In this document: in pieces, positions 37,624-47,389 of the stretch | Layout: each line of letters starts with the position of its first letter | Numbering within the stretch: position 1 is the first letter of the stretch | Notes under the pieces: generated by a model | The model's input: only the letters and a program-made list of their open reading frames with translations | Databases searched by the model: none | Told to the model about the DNA's origin: nothing | Position numbers and translations under genes: made by a program | Source of the DNA: Mixta theicola | Lineage (GTDB): Bacteria > Pseudomonadota > Gammaproteobacteria > Enterobacterales > Enterobacteriaceae | NCBI RefSeq assembly: GCF_002895925.1 | Contig: NZ_NWUO01000003.1 | Location: 306,458-370,457 of the forward strand | Reading direction: 5' to 3' | DNA: 64,000 bases

Positions 37624-38823
37624 CTAACCGTTCTGTCGAATACGGGCGATCAGCGTATCGACAGTATCAATATGCGGCGCGGCGACAATTAACGTTTTCC
37701 CCAGGCTAAGGGCGTGGCGAATACAGTCAATGCGCATCGCTTCATCCTTAATGGTTTCCAGATCGGCCACGTGCGACATGCCTACCGTACGGCGAATCAG
37801 CTCGCTGCCGCAGTAGCCGATACTGTCCGCAAACACCTTCTTCAAATAGGCGTCCACGTAGCCCGACCAGGCCAGCGTGCGGTCGCGGCTTTTTTCTGCG
37901 GCCAGAGCCTGGAAACGTTCAGCAAACGTCAGCCACAGCGTGCGAACATCCTGTAAACGCTGCTCGCGCCCGTCGGCGGCTTCACGCGTCGCCAACAGCC
38001 CCGGCAGCGCGCAATAGTTCAGTAGCAGATTGCCCAACGCCGTACCCACATCAAAACCTACCGGCCCGAAATAACCAAACTCAGCATCAATCGCTTTCAG
38101 GCTGCCCTCGGCAACAAAAACGGAGCCGCTGTGAATATCACCGTGCAGGTGCGCTTCAGCATGAGAGAAAAAGCGATGCTTTAGCCCGGCGACCTCATTA
38201 CGCAGCCGTTCATCACGGCGTAGCTCAGCAACGTCAGCTTCCAGCTGCGCCGGATAATCGTTGCGTGGATGATTTTCATAAGGATCGGTAAAAAACAGAT
38301 CCTCGGTGATTTCGCACATTTCAGGATTGGTAAAGCGGATGACACGCGCCTTTTTTTCATGAGGATGCAGATAAAAATCAGAAGTATGAAACAGCGTTTG
38401 CGCCAGGTATTCACCCAGCTGACGCGTCGCCTGCGGATAGTCGCGCCCCTGCGCCAGTTCGCCGCGCCAGATGCGATGGCTGGAGAGATCTTCCATCACC
38501 ATCACCGCCAGCTCAGCATCATAATGCAGCACTTTTACCGTGTGCTGTGGACAGAGACGATAGTGTTCTACCAGCGTCTCCGCCTCCAGCCGCGCACGAT
38601 CCAGCGTCAGCGGCCAGGTCTCGCCGACGCAGCGCACATAAGGCAGCGCCTGCTTCACCACAACACGGCTGATGCCGTCACGATCGAAGATTTTAAATAC
38701 CAGATTAAGGTTACCGTCACCGACCTCTTCAGCTTTTACCAGCGAAGAAGCATCGCTTAGCCCGCCAAATCGTTGCGCATATTCCACCGCTTCGGCGGCA
38801 GTGAACGTCCGGTATTGCGACAT
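37624..38823 (-). CDS. mtnK: 5-methylthioribose kinase
   Basis: 399 residues from the ATG at 38823 ([17 protein letters not shown]). Kinase-like fold with [11 protein letters not shown], catalytic-loop [13 protein letters not shown] and the metal motif [17 protein letters not shown]. It phosphorylates methylthioribose to the 1-phosphate, starting the salvage of methionine from methylthioadenosine. Divergent from mtnA across a MetJ-box region. Confidence 0.96.
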   Translation of the reverse strand: MSQYRTFTAAEAVEYAQRFGGLSDASSLVKAEEVGDGNLNLVFKIFDRDGISRVVVKQALPYVRCVGETWPLTLDRARLEAETLVEHYRLCPQHTVKVLHYDAELAVMVMEDLSSHRIWRGELAQGRDYPQATRQLGEYLAQTLFHTSDFYLHPHEKKARVIRFTNPEMCEITEDLFFTDPYENHPRNDYPAQLEADVAELRRDERLRNEVAGLKHRFFSHAEAHLHGDIHSGSVFVAEGSLKAIDAEFGYFGPVGFDVGTALGNLLLNYCALPGLLATREAADGREQRLQDVRTLWLTFAERFQALAAEKSRDRTLAWSGYVDAYLKKVFADSIGYCGSELIRRTVGMSHVADLETIKDEAMRIDCIRHALSLGKTLIVAAPHIDTVDTLIARIRQNG

Positions 38824-38853
38824 TATCCGTTTCCTCTGCAAATCTGTAGTAAA

Positions 38854-38877
38854 AGCCGTTCAGACGTCTATACTTCC
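38854..38877. promoter_or_regulatory. MetJ operator (Met boxes), mtnK / mtnA
   Basis: Three tandem octamers, AGCCGTTC, AGACGTCT and ATACTTCC; the central one is a perfect Met box and the flanking ones match at 5 of 8. They lie between divergent mtnK and mtnA. Confidence 0.75.
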
Positions 38878-38930
38878 GTTTCGCATGTTGGCACAATATG
38901 CCGCATTAACGCAACATGGATTTCACTGTT

Positions 38931-39986
38931 ATGCAAACTCTTCATACCACCAGCCTGCAGGTGCGCGATAACCAGCTGTGGATCCTCGATCAGCAGGCGT
39001 TGCCGCAGCAAAAAAACTGGCTGGACGCGAGCAGCGTTGCGGCACTGGTCAGCCATATTCATGCGCTGCGGGTGCGCGGCGCGCCGCTGATTGGGCTGTC
39101 TGCCAGTCTGCTGCTGGCGCTGCTGGCGGAAAACGGCATGCCCAAAAGCGAGCTGAGCCAGGCGCTGGAAGTGTTACGCGCCGCGCGCCCTACCGCCGTT
39201 AACCTGATGAACAATCTGGATCGGATGAAGCAGGCGCTAACGCAGGAAAATTTCGTGGCTGCGTTAAGCGCCGAGGCGCTGCGGCTGGTGGAGGAAGATA
39301 AAGCGTTATGCGATAGCATCGCCCTGGCGGGCAGCGAGCTGGTCGCGCCCGGCAGTCGGGTTTTAACCCACTGTAATACCGGCGGACTGGCTACCGCAGG
39401 CGTTGGCACCGCGATCGGCGTTATCGCGCTGGCCTTCCGGCAGGGGAAAATCGAACAGGTTTGGGTGGATGAAACGCGCCCGCTTTTGCAGGGCGGCCGC
39501 CTGACGGCGTGGGAGCTGTCTGAACTGGGCATTCCCAATCGCTTAATCTGCGACGCTATGGCGGCAGCGTTGATGGCGCAAAAGCAGGTAGACGCCATCT
39601 GGGTAGGCGCCGATCGCATTGCCGCCAACGGCGACGTCGCCAATAAAATCGGCACCTATAGCCTGGCGGTGCTGGCGCGCTATCACCATATTCCTTTTTA
39701 CGTGGCCGCGCCGCATACCACGCTCGATCCGCACTGCCCTGACGGCAGCGCCATTCCGATTGAGCAGCGCGCTGCCTGCGAGGTGACCGGCGTATCCGGC
39801 AGCTTTGGCCAGCTACAGTGGGCGCCGGAAAACGCGCAGGTCTGGAATCCCGCGTTTGACGTGACGCCAGCGGGATTAATTAGCGGCTGGGTGTTAGATA
39901 CCGGCGTGGTAACGCCAGAAGAGGCGGCGGCCGGTTATTTCCAGCCGCGAGCAAACAAGGCCATCAGGGCAGGCGCGGCAAGGTAA
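38931..39986 (+). CDS. mtnA: Methylthioribose-1-phosphate isomerase
   Basis: 351 residues from the ATG at 38931 ([20 protein letters not shown]). eIF2B-like fold with [29 protein letters not shown] (the family cysteine) and [18 protein letters not shown]. It converts methylthioribose 1-phosphate to the ribulose form. An in-frame ATG five codons upstream exists but the family begins MQTL. The 3' end overlaps the convergent mtnD by 23 bases. Confidence 0.96.
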   Translation: MQTLHTTSLQVRDNQLWILDQQALPQQKNWLDASSVAALVSHIHALRVRGAPLIGLSASLLLALLAENGMPKSELSQALEVLRAARPTAVNLMNNLDRMKQALTQENFVAALSAEALRLVEEDKALCDSIALAGSELVAPGSRVLTHCNTGGLATAGVGTAIGVIALAFRQGKIEQVWVDETRPLLQGGRLTAWELSELGIPNRLICDAMAAALMAQKQVDAIWVGADRIAANGDVANKIGTYSLAVLARYHHIPFYVAAPHTTLDPHCPDGSAIPIEQRAACEVTGVSGSFGQLQWAPENAQVWNPAFDVTPAGLISGWVLDTGVVTPEEAAAGYFQPRANKAIRAGAAR

Positions 39987-40506
39987 CGGCAATCGGATCG
40001 CCGGTAAAGTTGGCGATCCAGCCTTCCGGGTTATCAAAAATACGGATCGCGGTAAAGTGCGGGTTCGATCCCATATCAAACCAGTGCGGCGTTCCCGCCG
40101 GTACGGAGATCAAATCGTTTTTCTCGCACAGGATCTGGTAAACGCGCCCCGCCAGATGCAGGCAAAACAGCCCGGCGCCCTCAACAAAAAAACGCACCTC
40201 ATCTTCTCCATGCGTATGCTCCGCCAGAAACTTCGTGCGCAGCGCCTCTTTCTGCGGATTATCGGCGCGCATACTGATCACGTCCCAGCTTTGATAGCCC
40301 TTCTCCGCCACCAGCCGATCTATCGCATGTTGATAAGCGTTAATCACGGTTTGCGCATCGGGATTTTCGCCCAGTTCACGGTTTGCTTCCCAGCGCTCAA
40401 AGCGCACGTTGCGTGCGTTCAGCTGCTCGCGAATCGCCTCTGGATCGGTGCTGTGCCACACCGGCACCGTGGTTTCTGTTTCGGTATAGATGGTCAATTC
40501 ACTCAT
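39964..40506 (-). CDS. mtnD: Acireductone dioxygenase
   Basis: 180 residues, cupin fold. Metal ligands are visible in [16 protein letters not shown] (His-x-His-x4-Glu) and in [11 protein letters not shown]. It oxidises acireductone to the 2-keto acid of methionine plus formate (Fe form), or off-pathway to CO (Ni form). Its start overlaps mtnC by four bases in the mtnBCD operon. Confidence 0.96.
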   Translation of the reverse strand: MSELTIYTETETTVPVWHSTDPEAIREQLNARNVRFERWEANRELGENPDAQTVINAYQHAIDRLVAEKGYQSWDVISMRADNPQKEALRTKFLAEHTHGEDEVRFFVEGAGLFCLHLAGRVYQILCEKNDLISVPAGTPHWFDMGSNPHFTAIRIFDNPEGWIANFTGDPIAVTLPRLP

Positions 40507-41192
40507 AAGGAAAACAGCTCCAGCTTAATCTGATCAAAACGGTTTACCTGGCGATGGACGCTCTCATTATCCGCTTCGCCGCGAATTAACTGCAGGGTAT
40601 GCCAGCCGGCCTGCTGCGCACTATCCAGCTCCTGGCGAATATCAGACAGGAACAGCAGCTCGCTGGCGGGCAGATCAATCTGGCGGGCAATATTTTGGTA
40701 GGCGCTTACCTCGCGTTTGGCCCCGACGTGGGTATCAAAGTAACCGCTGAACAGCGCCGTAATATCGCCGCGATCGCTGTAGCCAAACAGCAGCTTTTGC
40801 GCAGCAACCGAGCCAGACGAATAAACGTACAGGGAAATCCCCTGTTCGTGCCACTCTTTTAACGCGGGCAGCACGTCCGGATAGAGATGGCCGGTAAAAT
40901 CACCGTTAAGGTAGCCGCTGCGCCAGATCATGCCCTGCAGCGCTTTTAAGGCCGTGGATTTACGGTCTTCATCCATAAAGCGGTAGAGCACGGCGATTAG
41001 CTGTTCCGTATCCGCCTGTGGCTGAGCGATCTCCTGGCGCAGACCGTTCAGCGCGGCGGCCACCGCCGGTTCTGCCGGGTGAGCGCGTACGTACTCCGCC
41101 AGATGCTGCCGCGCCCAGGGAAACAGAACGTTATGCACAAAACGGATGTCGCTGGTGGTGCCTTCAATATCGGTAACAATCGCGCGGATCAT
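40503..41192 (-). CDS. mtnC: Enolase-phosphatase E1
   Basis: 229 residues, HAD superfamily. Nucleophile motif [12 protein letters not shown] at the N-terminus and [15 protein letters not shown] near the end. It enolises and dephosphorylates diketo-methylthiopentyl phosphate to acireductone. Overlaps mtnB and mtnD by four bases each. Confidence 0.96.
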   Translation of the reverse strand: MIRAIVTDIEGTTSDIRFVHNVLFPWARQHLAEYVRAHPAEPAVAAALNGLRQEIAQPQADTEQLIAVLYRFMDEDRKSTALKALQGMIWRSGYLNGDFTGHLYPDVLPALKEWHEQGISLYVYSSGSVAAQKLLFGYSDRGDITALFSGYFDTHVGAKREVSAYQNIARQIDLPASELLFLSDIRQELDSAQQAGWHTLQLIRGEADNESVHRQVNRFDQIKLELFSL

Positions 41193-41803
41193 GATCTCTC
41201 CAGCAAACGGCGTTGCATTTCACAGTTAAACAGAAATTCCAGCCCTTCCAGATGGCGACGCGCCTCCTGCACATTTTTACCCCAGCAGGTCAGGCCATGA
41301 CCGCGCAGCAGAAAGCCGTAACGCAGTGGATTGGTTTGCGCCCAGGCTCTAATGCGTGTCGCCAGCGCGGCGATGTCCTGGTCGTTATCAAACAGCGCAA
41401 TCTCCACGCTATCCAGATGGCTGTGCTGGCCGGTCAGCGATTTTTGCATTTCATAACCCTGCAGCCGCAGCGCCGATCCTTTTTCAATACGTGACAGGAC
41501 GGTGCTGTTAACGCTGTGGGTATGCAATACCGCGCCCGCCTCCGGAAACAGCCGATAGATGAGCGTATGCAGGCCGGTTTCGGCGGAGGGTTTACGTCCT
41601 GACGGCGCCTGGCCGCTGGCGATTTCCACCGCAATAAAATCGGCGGCGGTCAGGCTGCCTTTGTCCTTGCCGGATTCGCTGAGCAGGCAAAATCCTTCCG
41701 CCGCGCGCACCGACATATTGCCGCCGGTAGCCGGTGCCCAGCCCTGCTGCCCAATCCAGTGGCAGGCAGCCACCAGCTGCGCCAGTTGTGGAGTTACTGT
41801 CAT
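41189..41803 (-). CDS. mtnB: Methylthioribulose-1-phosphate dehydratase
   Basis: 204 residues from the ATG at 41803. Class II aldolase fold with [22 protein letters not shown] and zinc ligands in [10 protein letters not shown]. The longer frame upstream crosses the MetJ boxes and lacks similarity. First gene of mtnBCD and divergent from mtnE. Confidence 0.95.
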   Translation of the reverse strand: MTVTPQLAQLVAACHWIGQQGWAPATGGNMSVRAAEGFCLLSESGKDKGSLTAADFIAVEIASGQAPSGRKPSAETGLHTLIYRLFPEAGAVLHTHSVNSTVLSRIEKGSALRLQGYEMQKSLTGQHSHLDSVEIALFDNDQDIAALATRIRAWAQTNPLRYGFLLRGHGLTCWGKNVQEARRHLEGLEFLFNCEMQRRLLERS

Positions 41804-41849
41804 CGTGCTCCTTTTATCGGCCTTGCCGCTGCGGGAAAATTTCGCTTTT

Positions 41850-41865
41850 AGACGTCTACCCGTCT
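41850..41865. promoter_or_regulatory. MetJ operator (Met boxes), mtnB / mtnE
   Basis: Two adjacent octamers, AGACGTCT (perfect) and ACCCGTCT (6 of 8), in the 148-base divergent region between mtnB and mtnE. Confidence 0.8.
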
Positions 41866-41951
41866 TGATTGCCAAATATTAACATCATGATTATAGTGGC
41901 TCAACACAGCCGTAACACCGGGCCGCTACCCGTACTGAAGGTGAGCTATTT

Positions 41952-43112
41952 ATGCGTTCTGACCCCTTGATCCCCGAAAGTAAGCTGCCGTCGCTTGGCA
42001 CCACCATTTTTACGCAGATGAGCGCGCTGGCGCAGCAGCACAACGCGATTAATCTCTCGCAGGGTTTTCCTGATTTTGACGGCCCGCGTTATTTGCAGCA
42101 GCGGCTGGCGCATCATGTTAGCCAGGGCGCAAACCAGTACGCGCCGATGACCGGCGTCGCGGCGCTGCGTGAGGCGATTGCTGATAAAACCGCGGCGCTG
42201 TACGGCCATCATCCTGACGCCACCAGCGAGATTACCGTTACCGCTGGCGCCACTGAGGCATTGTATGCGGCAATTACCGCGCTGGTGCGGCCGGGCGATG
42301 AAGTGATCTGTTTCGATCCCAGCTATGACAGCTATGCGCCCGCCGTTACGCTGTCGGGCGGCGTAATGAAGCGCCTGACGCTGCAGCCGCCCGCCTTTCG
42401 CGTTGACTGGCAGGCGTTTCGGCAGCTGCTGTCGCCGCGAACCCGGCTGGTGATCCTCAATACGCCGCACAACCCTTCGGCCACCGTTTGGCAGCAGAGC
42501 GATTTTGCCGCGCTGTGGCAGGCGATTGCCGATGAAGAGATTTATGTGCTGAGCGATGAAGTATATGAACATATCTGCTTTACCGCCGCAGGCCATAGCA
42601 GCGTTTTAGCCCATCCACAGCTGCGCGATCGGGCCATTGCCGTCTCCTCTTTTGGTAAGACTTACCATATGACCGGCTGGAAGGTAGGTTACTGCGTAGC
42701 GCCAGCGGCGTTGAGCGCTGAGATCCGTAAGGTGCATCAATATCTGACCTTTGCCGTAAATACGCCAGCGCAGCTGGCGCTGGCCGATATGCTGCGCGCC
42801 GAGCCGGAACATTACCGCGATCTGCCCGCTTTTTATCGGGCGCGCCGTGATAGTTTTGTTCAGGCGCTGAGCCGTAGCCGTTTTAAGCTCCTGCCCTGCG
42901 CAGGCACCTATTTCTTACTGGCGGATTACAGCGCGATTTCCGATCTGGATGATGTCAGTTTCTGTCGCTGGCTGACGGAAGAGGTCGGCGTGGCGGCGAT
43001 CCCGCTATCGGTGTTCTGTGCCGATGCGTTTCCTCATCGTTTGATTCGTCTTTGTTTTGCCAAGCAGGAAAGTACCCTGCTCGCTGCTGCGGAGCGCCTG
43101 TGTCAAATTTAA
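41952..43112 (+). CDS. mtnE: Methionine aminotransferase (YbdL-like)
   Basis: 386 residues, class I/II aminotransferase. The PLP lysine is in SSFGKTYHMTGWKVGYC, with NTPHNPSATVW and DEVYEHI. It resembles E. coli YbdL. In this cluster it would transaminate 4-methylthio-2-oxobutyrate to methionine, the last salvage step, preferably using glutamine. The overlapping omega-amidase gene downstream supports a glutamine donor. Regulated with mtnBCD through the shared MetJ boxes. Confidence 0.92.
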   Translation: MRSDPLIPESKLPSLGTTIFTQMSALAQQHNAINLSQGFPDFDGPRYLQQRLAHHVSQGANQYAPMTGVAALREAIADKTAALYGHHPDATSEITVTAGATEALYAAITALVRPGDEVICFDPSYDSYAPAVTLSGGVMKRLTLQPPAFRVDWQAFRQLLSPRTRLVILNTPHNPSATVWQQSDFAALWQAIADEEIYVLSDEVYEHICFTAAGHSSVLAHPQLRDRAIAVSSFGKTYHMTGWKVGYCVAPAALSAEIRKVHQYLTFAVNTPAQLALADMLRAEPEHYRDLPAFYRARRDSFVQALSRSRFKLLPCAGTYFLLADYSAISDLDDVSFCRWLTEEVGVAAIPLSVFCADAFPHRLIRLCFAKQESTLLAAAERLCQI

Positions 43113-43864
43113 CTCTCTCGCTGTTACAACAGCCGCTGGTCTGGATGGATGGCGAGGCGAATCTCGCCCATTTTGATACGCTGCTGGCGTCGCTTTCCGG
43201 GTGCGATTTAATCGTGCTGCCGGAGATGTTTACCACCGGCTTTGCGATGGAGGCGGCACGTAAGTCGTTATCGCAGGAGCGGGTGGTAGCCTGGCTGGGG
43301 CAGCATGCGCGTCGGCTTAACGCGATGGTTGGCGGCAGCGCGGCGCTGCAAACGGAAAAAGGCGCGGTAAACCGTTTTCTGCTGGTGGAGCCGGATGGCC
43401 GCGTACACCATTATGACAAGCGCCATCTGTTCCGCATGGGTGACGAGCATCATCATTATGTTGCCGGCGATCGGCGTGAGATCGTGGAATGGCGCGGCTG
43501 GCGTATTTTGCCGCAGGTTTGCTATGACCTGCGCTTTCCGGTGTTTTCACGTAACCGTAATGATTACGATCTGGCGCTGTACGTGGCGAACTGGCCGGAG
43601 GCCCGCAGCCATCACTGGCAGGCGCTGCTGATGGCGCGTGCGATTGAAAATCAGGCTTATGTTGCGGGCTGCAACCGCGTAGGCGAAGATGGGAAATCGC
43701 TGCGCTACAGCGGCGATAGCCAGATTATTTCGCCGCAGGGAAGGGTTCTGGAGAGCGGTGAGCCGCATCAGCCAGCCGTATTACATGCCGGGTTATCGCT
43801 GGAGGAGCTTAAGGCATATCGTGAACGCTTTCCGGCGTGGCGTGACGCAGACAGGATTGACTGA
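43100..43864 (+). CDS. yafV: Omega-amidase YafV (nitrilase family)
   Basis: 254 residues from GTG at 43100. Catalytic Glu in IVLPEMFTTGFAM, Lys in YDKRHLF and Cys in LPQVCYDLRFPV. YafV-type omega-amidases hydrolyse 2-oxoglutaramate, the product of glutamine transaminases. The GTG overlaps the mtnE end by 13 bases, which ties it to that enzyme: removing 2-oxoglutaramate makes the transamination irreversible. The open frame before the GTG is mtnE in another frame. Confidence 0.93.
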   Translation: MSNLTLSLLQQPLVWMDGEANLAHFDTLLASLSGCDLIVLPEMFTTGFAMEAARKSLSQERVVAWLGQHARRLNAMVGGSAALQTEKGAVNRFLLVEPDGRVHHYDKRHLFRMGDEHHHYVAGDRREIVEWRGWRILPQVCYDLRFPVFSRNRNDYDLALYVANWPEARSHHWQALLMARAIENQAYVAGCNRVGEDGKSLRYSGDSQIISPQGRVLESGEPHQPAVLHAGLSLEELKAYRERFPAWRDADRID

Positions 43865-43884
43865 AGCATTACGCCGCCGACAAA

Positions 43885-45210
43885 TCAGCCGCGATCCGCC
43901 ACGGCCAGCGCCTTGGGCCGCGGGTTAAAAAGCGCGTTCAGCAGCACGGCAACCAGGCAGGCCGCGCTAATGCCGGAATGCAACAGCGTCTGCGTCCAAC
44001 CTGGGAAACGATCGTAAAAGCCCGGCATGACCACCGGGATCGTGCCGAAAGCGATCGCGGTGGCGACAATCACCAGATTCATATTGTCCTTATAATCCAC
44101 CTTCGCCAGCGTGCGGATCCCGCTGGCGGCAACCGTACCAAACAGCACCACGCCTGCCCCGCCCAGAACCGGCATCGGGATCGCCGCAATCACCCTGCCC
44201 AACACCGGCAACAGACCGAGCAGCAGCAAAATGACGCCGCCCGCCGCCACCACAAACCGGCTCTTAATACCGGTCATCGCCACCAGGCCAATATTCTGTG
44301 CAAAAGCGCTCTGCGGAAAAGAGTTGAACAGCGGCGACAGCGCGCTGGTCAACATATCGGCTCGCAGACCGCGCGCGATACGCTTCTCATCGACCGGCGT
44401 CCCGACAATCTCTCCAACCGCCATCAGCCCGGCGGTGGTCTCCGTCAGCAACACCAGCACAATCAACGCCATCGACAGAATGGCCGCCAGATCGAACTGC
44501 GGCAGTCCAAAACTCAACACGCCCGGCAGCGCAAAAAAATGGCCGGTCATCACCCCGGAAAAATCCGCCTTGCCCACCGCCGCCGCCAGCAGCGTACCGA
44601 GCGCCATCGCCAACAGCACCGCCAGACGTTTCAGCCCGCCGCGCCCAACCTTGCTTAACAGCAAAACCAGCGCCAGCGTCAGCGCCGCCAGCCCGATATT
44701 CTCCGGCGAACCCCAGTCCGCAGCTTTCGCATTGCCGCCCATCGCCCAACGCGCCGCTACCGGCATCAGCGACAGGCCGATCACCGTAATCACCGTGCCG
44801 GTCACCAGCGGTGGGAAAAAGCGGATCACGTGCGCGAAAAATGGCGCTATCAACAGCCCGAACAGCGCCGAGCCGATAATCGCCCCGGCGACCACCGGTA
44901 ATCCGCCGGAACCGGAAGCAATCCCCACCAGCGTGGAAACGCTGGCAAAAGAAACGCCCTGCACCAGCGGCAGCCGTGCGCCGAATCCCGGTACGCCCAG
45001 CGACTGCAACAGCGTCGCCACGCCGCTGACAAACAGCGCGGCGGTAATCAGCAGGCCAATATCCGCCGTGGAAAGCCCGGCGGCGCTGCCGATAATCAAC
45101 GGCGGCGCAATAATCCCGCCGTACATAGTCAACACATGCTGCATTCCCCAGGCGAAGGTTTTACCCAGCGGGTAACGCGTATCTTCAGGTCTGACGCGAT
45201 TCTCGTTCAT
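43885..45210 (-). CDS. NCS2 purine permease
   Basis: 441 residues from the ATG at 45210, with about 14 hydrophobic spans. NCS2 signatures: GMQHVLTMYGGIIAPPLIIG, the QNIGLVAMTGIKSR motif and TETTAGLMAVGEIVG. The family includes xanthine and urate symporters (XanP, UacT). It is last in the uraD-uraH operon, so it probably imports xanthine or urate. In Klebsiella a comparable permease (hpxP) sits beside the same two urate-pathway genes. Substrate inferred. Confidence 0.85.
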   Translation of the reverse strand: MNENRVRPEDTRYPLGKTFAWGMQHVLTMYGGIIAPPLIIGSAAGLSTADIGLLITAALFVSGVATLLQSLGVPGFGARLPLVQGVSFASVSTLVGIASGSGGLPVVAGAIIGSALFGLLIAPFFAHVIRFFPPLVTGTVITVIGLSLMPVAARWAMGGNAKAADWGSPENIGLAALTLALVLLLSKVGRGGLKRLAVLLAMALGTLLAAAVGKADFSGVMTGHFFALPGVLSFGLPQFDLAAILSMALIVLVLLTETTAGLMAVGEIVGTPVDEKRIARGLRADMLTSALSPLFNSFPQSAFAQNIGLVAMTGIKSRFVVAAGGVILLLLGLLPVLGRVIAAIPMPVLGGAGVVLFGTVAASGIRTLAKVDYKDNMNLVIVATAIAFGTIPVVMPGFYDRFPGWTQTLLHSGISAACLVAVLLNALFNPRPKALAVADRG

Positions 45211-45273
45211 CGTAATACCTTTTGCTGTTGCGGGCCGGCGCTTCACCGGCAGACGGGAAATCAACGTTGCAGG

Positions 45274-45609
45274 TCAGCTGCCGCGATAGGTTGACCAGCA
45301 CCAGGGCGAAATCAGAAAGGGCAAATGATAGTGACTGCCCGCCTGAGCAATAACAAAATCGATCTGCGCAGTGACATACAGCGCATCACGTCCGCTACCG
45401 GCAAAGTAATCGCCAATCTCCGCCGTCAAACGATAGTGTCCCGGCGTCAGCGGTTCAGCCAGAAGGCTTTTAATACGGCCATCGGCATCGGTTTTCGCCC
45501 GGGTTAACGTCAGCCATCCCTCGGCGCTGCACTGCTCCAGCGTAACGCTAACCGCCGCTGCCGGCGTGCCCAGCGCGGTATCCAGAATATGGGTGGATAT
45601 GGAACTCAT
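45274..45609 (-). CDS. uraH: 5-hydroxyisourate hydrolase
   Basis: 111 residues, transthyretin-like. Family ends are both present: STHILDTALGTPA at the N-terminus and the C-terminal YRGS. The middle HYHLPFLISPWCWSTYRGS carries the active-site His and Arg pattern. It opens 5-hydroxyisourate to OHCU. The ATG overlaps the uraD stop by four bases. No signal peptide, so cytoplasmic. Confidence 0.95.
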   Translation of the reverse strand: MSSISTHILDTALGTPAAAVSVTLEQCSAEGWLTLTRAKTDADGRIKSLLAEPLTPGHYRLTAEIGDYFAGSGRDALYVTAQIDFVIAQAGSHYHLPFLISPWCWSTYRGS

Positions 45610-46097
45610 GCGATGCTCTCCTCTAAACGCAACAGCGTAATCTCACGGAGCTGGGCCAGGGCTTCCTCCAGCTCCTGAGCTGGCGTATTTGCCAGGCGAC
45701 GCCGCAGCTCGGCCAGCATCTCCTGGCCGCTGCGCCCTTTAGCACGAATCAAAAACAGATGACCAAAACGCTGTTCATAGTCGTCATTGGCAAGACGCAG
45801 CGCCTGCTGTAGCTCAGCGTCTGCGCCGACCGCAGCCTGTTCCTGACGCGATAACGCCGCCTCTTTACCCTCTCCGCTGGCCCGCTCGCCAATGCGCGGA
45901 TGCGCCGCCAGCGCCTGCACAAAATCCTGACGCTTCCACCCTTCCGCCAGCAAACGCGCCTGCTGATACAGCATAGCCAGCGAGGCGTAAGGTCGCGCCG
46001 CGACCACCGCCTGCTGCCAGCGTTTAATCGCCACGCAGTGCGCCAGCGCGGCCTGCGCCTGTTCAGCGGGCAGCTGATTAAACTGCGAGAGCTTCAT
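45606..46097 (-). CDS. uraD: OHCU decarboxylase
   Basis: 163 residues, all-helical. The family motif AAHPRIGERA and the DYEQRFGHLFLIRAKG segment with catalytic His/Glu neighbours are visible. It decarboxylates OHCU to (S)-allantoin. It overlaps the allantoate amidohydrolase stop by one base and uraH by four, so the operon is tightly coupled. Confidence 0.95.
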   Translation of the reverse strand: MKLSQFNQLPAEQAQAALAHCVAIKRWQQAVVAARPYASLAMLYQQARLLAEGWKRQDFVQALAAHPRIGERASGEGKEAALSRQEQAAVGADAELQQALRLANDDYEQRFGHLFLIRAKGRSGQEMLAELRRRLANTPAQELEEALAQLREITLLRLEESIA

Positions 46098-47389
46098 CAG
46101 ACCGCCTCCCGGCTCGGCGTAGCCAGCGGCGTAAAACAGGCTGCGAAGTTTTCTACCGCCAGCAGAGCGGCCTGTACGGCTTGAGCTACGTCCGGCTGAC
46201 TAACCGCCTCTGCCGGATGATGGCTAACGCCACCGGCGCAGCGCACAAACAGCATGCCGACCGGCCAGCGCCCGGCGATGGCGATGGCGTCGTGACCGGC
46301 GCCGCTGGGTAACGAAAGCGAACGTCCCTGCACCTGGGTTACCGCGTCGCTTAGCGCCCGCTGCAGGCCAGCGTCGCAGGCTGTGGCGTTAATAGCGTAA
46401 TATTCCGTGGCCGCAAACGTTACGCCGCGCCGCCGTGCTATCGCCTCGCCCTGCGCCAGCAGCTCCGCCAGAAGTTCGGCCAGCTGCGCATCATCCGGGC
46501 CGCGCACATCCAGCGACAGTTCCACCTCGCCGGGGATCACATTTACCGCGCCAGAGGTGCATTGCAACGTGCCGACGGTGGCTACGCGCTGTTGCCCGTA
46601 ACGGCAGGTTGTCTGTTCAATCGCCACAATCCATTCGGCGGCGGCGGTCAGCGCATCTTTTCGCTGCGCCATCGGCACGGTTCCGGCATGGCCCGCTTCG
46701 CCCTGAAAGCGGCAGTTCAGACGGCGCGCGCCGTTAATTGCCGTAACCACCCCCAGCGCCAGACTGGCCTGCTCCAGACACGGCCCCTGCTCAATATGCA
46801 GCTCAAGATAGGCGGCAATCTCCTCCACCGCGCGCGCGGCCTTGTCAATATTCGCCGCGTCCAGGCCCACTTTCTCCATCGCCTGGGCAACGGTAATTGC
46901 GTTGCCGTCGGCCACGGCGGGCCAGCTTTCCGGCCAGTTGCCGATTAGCCCCCGGCTGCCCAGCAGCGTGATGCCGAAGCGGGTGCCCTCTTCATCGCCA
47001 AAGCCAACCACCTCAATCGCCAGCGGCAGGCGTCGCCGCTGCTGATGCAGCCAGCTGACGATTTCAATCGCGCTCAGCACGCCCAGCATGCCATCATAGC
47101 GCCCGGCGTTGCGCACCGTATCCAGATGAGAGCCCAGCAGCAGCGCCTGCGCGCCAGGCTCCGCGCCTTCATAGCGGCCACAAATATTGCCCACCGCATC
47201 CTGCCAGACGCGCATCCCCGCCGCCTGCATCCACTTGCCGACGCGGGCGTTAGCCTGCAAATGCTCTGGCGAAAGGTAAACCCGCGTCAGACCGTCGGGG
47301 CTTTCGCTTATCTGCGCCAGCGCGTCACAGCGCGCCAGCACTCGGGCTGCCGCCAGCTCCGCCTCATGGGCGTTCATCAAAGTGTTCAT
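46097..47389 (-). CDS. hpxK: Allantoate amidohydrolase
   Basis: 430 residues from the ATG at 47389 (GAGGGG upstream). M20/hydantoinase-carbamoylase family: metal ligands in LGSHLDTVRNAGRYDGMLG, GFGDEEGTRFG and LHIEQGP. It hydrolyses allantoate to ureidoglycine, CO2 and ammonia. It overlaps the aminotransferase gene by four bases; together they form the step from allantoate to oxalurate. AllC is the E. coli equivalent. Confidence 0.92.
   Translation of the reverse strand: MNTLMNAHEAELAAARVLARCDALAQISESPDGLTRVYLSPEHLQANARVGKWMQAAGMRVWQDAVGNICGRYEGAEPGAQALLLGSHLDTVRNAGRYDGMLGVLSAIEIVSWLHQQRRRLPLAIEVVGFGDEEGTRFGITLLGSRGLIGNWPESWPAVADGNAITVAQAMEKVGLDAANIDKAARAVEEIAAYLELHIEQGPCLEQASLALGVVTAINGARRLNCRFQGEAGHAGTVPMAQRKDALTAAAEWIVAIEQTTCRYGQQRVATVGTLQCTSGAVNVIPGEVELSLDVRGPDDAQLAELLAELLAQGEAIARRRGVTFAATEYYAINATACDAGLQRALSDAVTQVQGRSLSLPSGAGHDAIAIAGRWPVGMLFVRCAGGVSHHPAEAVSQPDVAQAVQAALLAVENFAACFTPLATPSREAV

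Noticed and set aside
44111..45175. Long plus-strand open frame (354 codons) opposite the NCS2 permease
   Set aside because: It is the antisense of a GC-rich permease gene, is Pro/Ser/Thr-rich with no fold or family, and has no ribosome site.
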